Origin: Histoplasma ohiense
Lineage: Eukaryota; Ascomycota; Eurotiomycetes; Onygenales; Ajellomycetaceae
Direction: 5' to 3'
Assembly (NCBI GenBank): GCA_017607445.1
Contig: JAEVHH010000004.1
Coordinates: 3,410,001-3,474,000 of the forward strand
DNA length: 64,000 bases
Shown here: positions 55,102 to 64,000 of the stretch, piece by piece
How the letters are laid out: the number at the start of each line of letters is the position of its first letter
How positions within the stretch are numbered: the first letter of the stretch is position 1
Translations under genes and position numbers: made by a program
The notes under the pieces: generated by a model
What the model saw: the letters and a program-made list of their open reading frames with translations, nothing else
Databases searched by the model: none
What the model was told of the DNA's origin: nothing

Positions 55102-56544
55102 TCATCGAACCAGCTCATCCTTCCCGAGATACGCCGCCATTGGATCAGCTGCCGCACTTCTCGATTTCTTGTAGGCTTCAAGCTCCTCCTCGGTAACCCC
55201 CTGCCGCATCTCTTGGAGGGTCCGTTTCCCGAGCTTTGTATCAGGGCCGGTTTTATCGCGCTTCTTTGCCTGCAGGGATGCTTCCTTCGAGATATCTTTC
55301 TCTGATTCTCCTCGTACTTCCTCTTCCTCCCCAGCCTTTTCCATATCATTAAGTAGCATATTTTGAGCCTCCTCAAACGCAGTCTTCCCTTCCTCCCCCG
55401 TACAATAGCTGTTTTTCACTGTAGAATGACAACACGCATAGCCCCATACAAAGTTTGACCACCAACTGCCCCATACCGAGGTGTGGTTGTTGATGAGTAT
55501 ATCCTCAGCATACCTTGATTTCGCAACCTTTTTGGGCTCCCCTTTAATAGCTCCTGTCTCATCATACTCGACAAATCGTTCGTTCTCAATAACTGCAGCT
55601 TCGCGCAAGGGAGCTGGCTGTAGATGTTCCTCGCCACCATACTTCTCTAGCAACGCCTTTCGTTGAGCCTTGCGCTTTTCTTCCGCCTGCTCCTTTTCTT
55701 TCTTTCTGAAATACTCGCCCGATGTAGGATTTGCCTGAAGGTGCTGTCTGTCTTTATCGCCACGCTCCTGAGATTCCCACGCGTATCGCTGAGCTCGTTC
55801 AAATTCAGCAGCATCTCCTGAGGCCCGAATGAAGTTTTCTTCCGCTACTAGAGCTGCAGCTAGATCCGACTGTGCGCCCATATCCACCATCCTGCGGGTC
55901 TTAGGGTCATATTTAGCGGAGTCAAGATCCAAGTTGAGGAGATATTTTGCAGTGTCTTCTCGTATACGTAGGTTACGTGTGGCGGTACTCTGCTGACGGC
56001 CCATATCAGACTCCTCTGCATATCTAGCCTCCTCAGCACCGTCGTCTCCCTCATATTCTTCCTCATCATCATCGCCAGTCCGTAGCTCTTTCATCTCTGT
56101 GCGATCCTTCACTTGTCTCTTCAACGCTTCCAGTTCTTCATATTCCTCCACCACATTCCGATATTCCGAAGCATCATAACCGTTCCATCTATCCCGCTTC
56201 GCATCCCAATCTAGGTCTACTTTTTGAATCTCTTCGTCTGGTTGTATATCTTTCCCCGTCCATTTCGCTCCAAGTTTCCTTGGTCTGCTCAGACACTCTT
56301 TAACTTTGTGAGACATGGAGCCGCAGTTCTCGCATGCGCCTTTGCGATATTTGGTCGCAGCTGGTCCTACACGCTTCCCCCTGTCGTACCATTTTTGCTC
56401 TGTCTTGGATTTCTGGAGTCGCTGATGCTCGAGGTAGTCATTTGCGGAAGACTCATCGTCGACGTAGAAAGGCTTCTTGGAGATAAAGGCGGGGATGTAC
56501 TCATTGCGCTCCTTCGACGCCACATCTGTTGGTCTTCGAGACAT
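55102..56544 (-). CDS. SLU7: Pre-mRNA splicing factor Slu7
   Basis: Single exon, 480 residues, start MSRRPTDVASKERNEYIPAF. Landmarks of Slu7: ISKKPFYVDDESSANDYLEH, WYDRGKRVGPAATKYRKGAC, the CCHC zinc knuckle CENCGSMSHKVKEC at about residues 70-83, RPRKLGAKWTGKDIQPDEEI, WDAKRDRWNGYDASEYRNVV and the later SVWGSWWSNFVWGYACCHST. Known role: binds the spliceosome with Prp18 in the second catalytic step and affects 3' splice-site choice. The C-terminal half is highly charged with a basic segment. It is divergent from REV3, with only 378 nt between starts. Confidence 0.95.
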   Translation of the reverse strand: MSRRPTDVASKERNEYIPAFISKKPFYVDDESSANDYLEHQRLQKSKTEQKWYDRGKRVGPAATKYRKGACENCGSMSHKVKECLSRPRKLGAKWTGKDIQPDEEIQKVDLDWDAKRDRWNGYDASEYRNVVEEYEELEALKRQVKDRTEMKELRTGDDDEEEYEGDDGAEEARYAEESDMGRQQSTATRNLRIREDTAKYLLNLDLDSAKYDPKTRRMVDMGAQSDLAAALVAEENFIRASGDAAEFERAQRYAWESQERGDKDRQHLQANPTSGEYFRKKEKEQAEEKRKAQRKALLEKYGGEEHLQPAPLREAAVIENERFVEYDETGAIKGEPKKVAKSRYAEDILINNHTSVWGSWWSNFVWGYACCHSTVKNSYCTGEEGKTAFEEAQNMLLNDMEKAGEEEEVRGESEKDISKEASLQAKKRDKTGPDTKLGKRTLQEMRQGVTEEELEAYKKSRSAAADPMAAYLGKDELVR

Positions 56545-56922
56545 ACTGGCTAGATGAAAAGTAAAATGTCTCTGTATACTTCACTCTATCGGGTATTAGG
56601 AATCCGGAATCTGTGACAGAAAAACCAATGGCATTCTTCGCAGACTGTTAGAGTGGGAGTTCAGATGACGAAGAGAATGTTATGCAAGACCGAGCTCAAA
56701 ATCGCGATGCCACACCGGAGGTAAGTCACGTGGTGTGGCGCCACGCCGTCATCGCCTCGATTTCGTATCCAAAGGGGATAAACATTGCCTAAAAAGACCT
56801 TTCTGTTGGATTATACCTCCTTTTGGGGTTTATGTTCAGTGTCAATAGTATATCTGATTTATGGATATCGCATCAAACACAGAGCAATGTCCATCCCCAG
56901 ATTGGCCACCACCAGCTAGCAG
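56545..56922. promoter_or_regulatory. Bidirectional promoter region between SLU7 and REV3
   Basis: 378 nt shared by two divergent genes. It includes GTCACGTGG (CACGTG at 56727-56732) and the inverted repeat GTGGCGCCAC just after it. The site may serve both genes, but this is inferred. Confidence 0.5.
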
Positions 56923-58241
56923 ATGGAAAAGTTTCAAGTTCTACTGAATTGCGTTGATCACTACCAGGCAGTCCCGACAAGTTTTGATCCTCAACTTCCT
57001 GTCAATGCTGGACCAGTCCCGAAAAATGCACGCCCGAAGGTCCCCGTCATCCGAGTTTTCGGGACGACGGAGACGGGGCAAAAGGTATGCGCTCACGTAC
57101 ATGGCGCATTCCCATATCTCTACATCGAGTATCAAGGAAACTTGAATCCAAAAGAAGGTGAGAGACGCGTTCTGAAGAAGTTGATAAATTACAAACAAAT
57201 TATGGAGCTTTTCCTAATATGTGCCAGTAAACACTGCCATTCGCACGCTTCAATTGTCTATCGATCACGCCCTTGCGATAAGCTATCGCCGAAATGCATA
57301 TGAAAAGAAAACGGCGTATGTTGCCCACATCACCTTCGTAAAGGGCATTCCCTTCTACGGGTATCATGTTGGATACAGGTTCTTTTTTAAGATATACCTG
57401 TTCAACCCTATGAATATGACGCGTCTTGCCGACCTTCTGAGACAAGGAGCTGTCATGAAACGCGTTCTGCAGCCGTACGAGAGCCATCTGCAATATTTGT
57501 CACAATGGATGTGTGATTACAATCTGTACGGCTGTGCGTATCTCAAGAGCAGCAAAGTGACTTTCCGAGCGCCGATACCGACCTATCTGGAAAACTCGAC
57601 ACATATTTGGCATGACCGTTCCATTCCAGAGAGCGCTGTTCTTGATAATTCCATTTTGCCACGACAGAGTCACTGCGATTTAGAAGTTGATATCCATGTT
57701 CAAGATATTATAAATCGTTCAGAGGTTAAGGAGCGGCCCATACATCAGGACTTCGTCGAAATGCTCCAGCCTCTGGAACCGGACAAGAAACTTGTACCCA
57801 GCTTGGCTGGGCTATGGGAAGAAGAAGCCCGGCGAAGGAGGAGCAAGCTTAAACCCTCCGATACGGATAGCGGCTCCTCTTTCCGTCCTGAAGAGTTGGT
57901 ATCCATGTCTGCAGATCCTAGAAAAACGGGTCCTGGCGGTTGGGTTCATGAAGAGGAGTATAGAACAAAAATGCAAGCCGTTGCAGATGAGGAGCATCTT
58001 GGACGAAAGCCCACTTACACTGATTTTGTTGCTACGACGTCTTTCGAACCTACCATTCGATCAGCTTTGAGCAGTGTTGAAGATCTGTTTCCTGGTAACA
58101 TACAGGTAATGGAGCCCGAGGATTTTGGAATTGATAAAATGGCGGAGGAGTCGAGGGCGCATGTCGATGTAGATGAGAGCCTTATAGTTACCCCCAGACA
58201 GGAGGGCTTCTCGTATGATTCGGATGATGATGATGATGATA

Positions 58242-58295
<54 letters not shown>

Positions 58296-61200
58296 TGAAT
58301 GACTCATTTTTGCACGAGCAGGAAGTTGAGATTGCAGGAGACTTAGCGCCCAAATCAGGGGATGATCTAACAATCTCTTCAAGCCTTAGCAATCAGGATT
58401 GTTCCAAGGGGTCCAAGGAAACTGAAGCTGAAGATCAGGTAGATCTGTTGGATCTCAAACGGTTCGGGGTTAGACCGTCTAACGATTTCATCAACAGCCA
58501 GGATGACGTTTTCAAGATCGATGAAGAGTTCATTAGCGACATAGATTCCCGGCTCAAAGGTTTGAAGCGCGCAAATTCAACTTTACGTGAAACTGATGTG
58601 GAGAACAAGCGGCTTAGACTAGGAAATGATGGCAAGATTCCCCTTATCACGAATGCCGCTTGCCATGACCGTTTAAACAGCGCCACTACACAAACCTTGC
58701 CAGTGGGTGAATCGACGGAGTTAGAATCCGCAACCGTTAATTTCCAACCTTCATCTCAACTCAAACAATCCCAGAAGCTTAGCAGAAGTAACAACGGAAA
58801 TAAACGCATCTCCTTCCATGTTGTCAAGGATCCGCACGACCCAGCTACTATTTCAAGGCTGAGTCAACAGGATATTTCGTCGCAGAAATCACAATCGCAG
58901 GGTTCAAAACAAGTCTCTTCCCTATCTGTATCCGCCTTGGAACCAGCAGTAAGCAACCGCACATTTGACGATTCTTCTAAATTAAATCAATCGGAGACGC
59001 ATTCATCCTCCGTTTTGGAACCTCAACACAATCTTTACGAGTCATTCAATATACCACCAGAGTGTAGAATTTTTAGTTTCATTCCAGCCTGCCCTTCACG
59101 TTCTGAGGTTTTGACTACAATGCAAGCGGATGGCCGACCATCAATTATATACCAGGGCCCCCATTACAGCAACGAGGAAGACGTCCCTGATCGTGCACGC
59201 GAATATGCTGGAAGAGAGTTCAAGTTGGAAAGCACCACAGTGCCTTATCTTCCTCTGTTTGATCTGACCGGGTATTCTCCCGCGTTGTTCGGAAACAAGC
59301 CATCAATAATTATCAACAGAGATGCTTTTGAGAAGGAAAACAACAAACTCCGTAAATCGTGCTCATTGCGGACTTGGGAATTTGCACCAACTGCACCAAG
59401 CCGTAGTGAAGTTGTCGAGTGGCTTGAGGAAGACATTCGCAAATTGAAGGATGCCAAAGGGAACAATATTCCTTCACAGAAGCCTGCAAGTTCCGCTCTT
59501 TCTCAGATTGAGGGACCAACACAAAAGGATCGCCATGGATTCAAATATTCTCAGAAAAAGCCGCCGAGGAATGTACGACAAGAGGCTCAATATATGAGTG
59601 TTATGAGTCTCGAGGTTCATGTGAATACACGTGGTACTTTAGTTCCAAATCCCGAAGAGGATGAAATCTCCTGTATTTTCTGGTGTGTGCAGGACGGCGA
59701 AACTGAGATCAATGACGACGATGATTCTGCTGGCATTACAGCAGGGGTTATTGCTCTATCAGAAAATGAGAGCCTCGCCGCTAGGATATCTCCCACTATG
59801 GTCTCCGAGTTTGAGGAAGAACATACCGAGCTTGATCTTTTAACGAGACTGGTTGATGTTGTAAGGCAGCGTGATCCAGATATTTTAACTGGCTATGAGG
59901 TACATAATAGCTCGTGGGGTTACCTGATTGAAAGGGCGAGATACAAGTATGATTATGACCTCTGCGACGAGTTGTCCAGGGTGAAGACAAATTCTCACGG
60001 ACGTATTGGCAAGGGGAATGATCGCTGGGGTTTCAATCATACGTCTTCAATTCGGATTACTGGCCGACACATGATCAACATATGGAGGGCCATGCGAGGG
60101 GAACTCAACTTGCTCCAATATACTATGGAAAACGTAGTCTTCCATCTCCTCCACCAACGAATTCCACATTATCCCTTTCAAGATTTAACGAAATGGTTTA
60201 CCAGCAAAAGACCGCGGGATATTGCGAAGGTCATCAATTACTTTCTCTCGCGAGTTCAACTGGATCTAAAAATCATCGAGTCGAACGAATTGATTTCCAG
60301 AACTAGTGAGCAAGCTCGAATATTGGGCATTGATTTCTTTTCTGTTTTCTCCAGAGGATCGCAGTTCAAAGTCGAGTCCCTCATGTTCCGAATTGCAAAA
60401 CCGGAAAATTTCATCCTCATCTCCCCGGGCAAGAAGCAAGTGGGACAGCAGAACGCTCTCGAATGCTTGCCGCTTGTCATGGAGCCTCAAAGCGATTTCT
60501 ACACCAGCCCCCTCTTAGTGCTCGACTTCCAGTCCCTCTATCCAAGTATCATGATCGCATATAATTACTGCTATTCGACTTGCCTAGGAAGAGTTGTGAG
60601 TTGGCGGGGTCAGAACAAGTTGGGGTTTATTGACTTCAGGAGGCCAGCAGGCCTTCTTGAACTGCTCAAGGACCAGATCAATATCGCCCCCAATGGTATT
60701 ATATACGCCAAGCAGGAGGTCCGCAAGTCACTACTAGCGAAAATGTTAATCGAGATTCTGGAAACTAGAGTTATGGTCAAAGGTGGTATGAAGGCTGACA
60801 AGGACGATAAGTACCTGCAGCGTCTACTAAATAACCGACAACTAGCGCTGAAGCTGATCGCCAATGTCACCTATGGATATACATCAGCTTCATTCTCTGG
60901 TCGAATGCCGTGTGCAGAAATAGCAGATAGTATCGTTCAGACAGCCAGAGAAACGCTAGAAAAAGCTATTGCTTTGATCCATTCTGTCGAAAGATGGGGT
61001 GCAGAGGTAGTCTATGGGGATACCGACAGCATCTTTGTTTACCTCAAGGGGCGCACGAGAGATGAAGCCTTTGATATAGGGGAGGAAATTGCAAGAGCTG
61101 TCACAGACTCGAACCCCCGCCCCGTCAAGCTCAAGTTCGAAAAGGTCTACCATCCTTGCGTCCTGTTAGCGAAGAAGCGATATGTTGGATACAAGTACGA

Positions 61201-62146
61201 GAGTCGCTTGCAGAAGGAACCAGAATTTGACGCCAAAGGCATCGAAACCGTACGCCGCGATGGAACGCCTGCAGAGCAAAAAATCGAAGAGAAAGCTCTG
61301 AAGATTTTGTTTGAAACCGCAGATTTGAGCCGAGTTAAAAGCTATTTCCAGAAACAATGTGCTAAGATCATGCAGGGCAAAGTATCCATTCAAGACTTCT
61401 GCTTTGCAAAAGAAGTTCGATTGGGAACGTACAGCGAGCGAGGGATTCCGCCTCCTAGCGCCCTCATAAGTGCCAAGCGCATGCTTGAGGATCCACGGAC
61501 GGAAGTACAATATGGAGAGCGAGTTCCTTACGTGGTAATGACCGGTGCACCCGGTGCGAGGCTTATTGACCGATGTGTGCCTCCGGAAGTACTCCTCCAC
61601 GATTCTCAGCTAGAGTTAGACGCGGAGTATTACATATCAAAAAACCTAATTCCACCACTCGAGCGAATCTTCAACCTCGTTGGCGCAAATGTTCGACAAT
61701 GGTACGACGAGATGCCGAAGTACCAACGCGTGCGGCGTATAGAAGGTGGCGCATCGAATGTGCCTGCAAATAAGGAGGGATTGTTCTCGGCGAAAAAGAC
61801 TTTGGAGTCATATATGAAGTTGTCCTCGTGTGTAGTCTGCCGGGAAAAATTAGACGAAGGCGAGGAGCAGATTTGCACTGGTTGTTTGCGGGATAGTCAC
61901 GTTTCGCTGTTGCAGTTGAAAAGTAGATTGATGAAGGAGGAAAGGAAAGAATTTTTTTTACATAAAATATGCCGCTCGTGCATGGGCGTTTCGTGGGGGG
62001 AAGAGGTCAAGTGTGATAGTAAGGACTGTCCTGTGTTTTATACGCGGACTCGACAGGGCTCTCAGCTCAGGAGCACGCGAGCGGCAGTTGAGCCTGTTAT
62101 CAAGGTTCTAATGGAGCGCAGTGAGGAGGATCCCCTGAGTTGGTGA
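56923..62146 (+). CDS. REV3: DNA polymerase zeta catalytic subunit
   Basis: Exons 56923-57157 and 57228-62146; 1717 residues. The N-terminal domain has HGAFPYLYIEYQGNLNP, then LQLSIDHALAISYRRN and GIPFYGYHVGYRFFFKIYLF. A long acidic, disordered middle follows, with a poly-Asp run from a GAT microsatellite. B-family polymerase motifs: LDFQSLYPSIMIAYNYC (motif A, about residue 1178), LKLIANVTYGYTSASFSGRM (motif B) and VYGDTDSIFVYL (motif C, about 1340), with KKRYVGYKYES after. The exonuclease I region reads SLEVHV rather than DxE, fitting the known lack of proofreading. Two C-terminal Cys clusters (CVVCRE...CTGC, CRSC...CDSKDC) should bind metal and, in the second, an Fe-S cluster and Pol31. 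Known role: translesion synthesis with Rev7. Confidence 0.97.
58223..58294. repeat. (GAT)n coding microsatellite in REV3
   Basis: Twenty-four GAT-type codons, interrupted once by AAT at 58241-58243, coding a poly-Asp run in the disordered middle of Rev3. Confidence 0.95.
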
Positions 62147-62236
62147 TGTCGGTGTTAATGAGTGTTGATGATACTATTGTTTTAACTCTGTTTTGAATTT
62201 TTGGGTCTCATGTTCTAACTGTTAAGATTCCCCAAG

Positions 62237-63341
62237 TCAACTGACTAGCGTTTTCAATGATATACCCGAATCTATAATATATGACTTTATCACATCAGAA
62301 ACCCTGCACATCCACGTCAATCCCTTCTGATAACAAAATCCAGGCCTGCGTTCGGACCTCCTACAATTCCTTCCAGCCCGAGGCCTATCACAACCTCGGG
62401 GACATGACGAAGACGGGTCAAACTGCCATGCAAAATATGGATCAGTCTCGTTCATCAGAATTCCTCCGATGATATTTGACGACGAAGGTAGGTCAGTCGA
62501 GTGCTCAAAAACTTCCCGCGATGAAATGCGAATCTGGGGCCATCCCATTCGGATCAACGTTTCCATCGATGTTCCATAGACGTATTCTTTAAACCCTGCC
62601 CAACGGATGGCAGCAGCGCACTGTATTTGTTTTTGCGTTGGGTACACGGGTTAGAAGGTACGGGATTTGCAATTGATATTCCAGGCATAAGGGGGGTGTC
62701 GCGAATAGGAGAAGGATGGAAGTCTATATTTACCATTGGACAGCTTTCGGCATTGGTATACAGAGTAAACCCCTTGAACGCCTCCAGCGCTTCGAGGGAT
62801 GTCAATTTGAAGCGGCCATCCTTGTTGGTTAGAATGTCGGTGCAGTTCGTAATGGCCGCGATTTCCCCTACGTATTGAAAGGATTCGAATGAGCCTAGGA
62901 TCCCAAATACTGACATGTATTGTTCACTCGATCGCGCCTCTCCTTGGTCTGATATAGACGCCAATCCATCCGAGAGGCAGGAATCAAATTGAAGAGCACG
63001 GAGGGGTAATAGAACGAGAAGTATGGTTCACCGTGCGAAACTGGATTTCCACTTTTGAGATTTTCATTCACACCGCTACAGATCAAGTCTCCCAACTCTT
63101 CCGCAGTTGTATGATTCACAACGACAGATCCAAAGGCAGCCCAGGGGCAAGGCGATCCCAGATCGGGGAGTGCTTGGTTGGCTTTGCGCATCCAGTATGC
63201 CCTTGTTGCGAACGGTATTCCACCCACCGTTGATTCAGAATCGTTCAGGAGTTGTTTTATTCCCGTCGAAGAGCCTGCATGATGTATGCCGTTGATGGCT
63301 TGAGTAAATGCCAATGTTAGGAGAAAGAAACTGAGAGCCAT
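62237..63341 (-). CDS. Secreted CMP/dCMP (cytidine) deaminase-like protein
   Basis: Exons 63341-63032, 62867-62734 and 62620-62237; 275 residues. The start MALSFFLLTLAFTQAINGIH is a likely signal peptide. Zinc-dependent deaminase motifs are present: HGE in SGNPVSHGEIAAITNC (H ligand and catalytic Glu) and the two cysteines in NAESCPMCAAAIRWAG. YGTSMETLIRMGWPQIRI and MNETDPYFAWQFD follow, matching fungal secreted deaminase-like proteins. The first zinc motif is split by intron 1 (HG|E) and the second by intron 2 (CPM|C). Potential N-glycosylation sites (NHT, NCT, NET) agree with secretion. The Arg/Cys-rich end after CPRGC seems longer than usual. The substrate is unknown. It is convergent with REV3, only 90 nt apart. 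Confidence 0.88.
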
Positions 63342-64000
63342 GCTGAGGGCATTGATGTGGAGTTTTGATGTCTGAACGTATGTTCAAATGAAACTGTCTG
63401 CTGGAAGATTGGCCCTGCTTCCCCAGCGGTGGTTATTATTTAAATATCCAATCCAAATCATGCCAGATTTCGCTCAACAGCTTTTGTACACCTCCTTGCG
63501 TTCAAAATACCTGTTGACATCCGATTCTTCAGCTGCGTAAATACCGCTTCGATTACAGGTGTATGCCTCATGGACCGTTTAAATTGGTCATTATACAGGA
63601 TGTGCTCAGCGGCCTGTCCTCATGTTGAAAAAGGTTTCGTAGCATTTGAGTATTTACTATATTTAACTGGTGTTGAAACATGTGGATACTATGGTCAAAT
63701 CCATATAAAGACCTCGAAGTTCCATCAAGCCGTTTTGACCATGGCACACGAAACGATAAAAAAGAGCCACTACCATTCAGAGCTCTCAAGGTGCAGAACC
63801 TGTCACCTCCCTGGAAACAAGCGTCTAACAAAGAAGCCTTGAGTCGTTTAAATAGGACGGGCTGAAACAGCCTGACTACAAAGAGCCGGAAGTTGGCAGC
63901 TGGAATCTCATTCATGATAAAAACCAGACACATTTGCGGCATGTAGCAGGTCGAAGATGTTTCTTAAAATCACATATTTTCGTTTATTCTAACTACTTAT
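63342..64000. other. Window end, upstream of the deaminase gene
   Basis: 659 nt. A 124-codon ORF on the minus strand (63942-63568) and a 90-codon ORF on the plus strand (63570-63842) overlap; both begin with ATG and neither shows a known domain. At most one could be real. The window ends before this can be settled. Confidence 0.4.

Noticed and set aside
8693..56732. CACGTG hexamers at several intergenic sites (8693, 16308, 20376, 40987, 56727) as an enriched regulon
   Set aside because: About 15 copies are expected by chance in 64 kb, so the number is not enriched; only individual sites near NFS1, MAF1 and SLU7/REV3 are noted.
1..64000. KTI12, EFM7, NFS1, BUD32 and MAF1 as a tRNA/translation gene cluster
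   Set aside because: They are separated by unrelated genes, lie on both strands and share no regulatory motif I can see; chance is the simpler reading.

Overview
The window looks like nuclear DNA of a filamentous ascomycete (Pezizomycotina). Genes are spaced about 0.4-2 kb apart and carry many short GT-AG introns, usually 50-130 nt. The gene set is typical of Eurotiomycetes: a PCMH-type FAD oxidoreductase, an alpha-pheromone receptor, a Pom1-type DYRK kinase and a secreted deaminase-like protein. I infer Onygenales from overall resemblance, but this cannot be proved from the sequence alone. I see no bacterial, viral, CRISPR or intact transposon features, and no convincing tRNA or rRNA gene.

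Layout, left to right. 1-6 kb: the 3' part of a C2H2 zinc-finger gene (+), then KTI12, EFM7/NNT1 and a small unknown gene (all -). 6-11 kb: gene-poor, with one unknown 171-residue ORF at 9643-10158 (+) and a diverged coding-like patch near 7.2-8.0 kb (-). 11-16 kb: LYS1 (+) converging on an Rvs167/Hob1-type BAR-SH3 gene (-). 18-26 kb: FAD oxidoreductase, NFS1 and BNA2 (all +). 27-34.5 kb: a CsbD-like gene, ERG2, VPS23 and STE2 (all -). 36-46 kb: BUD32 (+), the GCLM-type subunit (-), the AP-1 sigma subunit, MAF1 and a coiled-coil protein (+). 46-56.5 kb: ERV41, POM1-type kinase and SLU7 (-). 57-62 kb: REV3 (+), divergent from SLU7. 62-63.4 kb: a secreted CMP/dCMP deaminase-like gene (-).

Most of these are housekeeping genes acting in separate pathways: lysine synthesis, Fe-S and tRNA sulfur supply, NAD synthesis from tryptophan, ergosterol, ESCRT and clathrin/COPII traffic, splicing, translesion DNA synthesis, glutathione synthesis, mating and polarity. 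There is no evident biosynthetic cluster or operon. KTI12, EFM7, NFS1, BUD32 and MAF1 all touch tRNA or translation, but they lie scattered and are probably together by chance.

I do not see a clear new multi-gene system. The points most worth a second look are: unusual gene architecture (6-, 11- and 21-nt coding exons, a weak MAF1 donor, a stop-free 99-nt intron, two competing splice pairs in VPS23); family members lacking expected residues (KTI12 Walker A lysine, covalent-FAD residues of the oxidoreductase); a deaminase whose two zinc motifs are each split by an intron; several unrecognised ORFs; and repeated homopolymer junctions where a long A or T run abuts a G run. All exon boundaries were worked out by eye from reading frame, splice dinucleotides and remembered family conservation; no alignment or RNA evidence was available.
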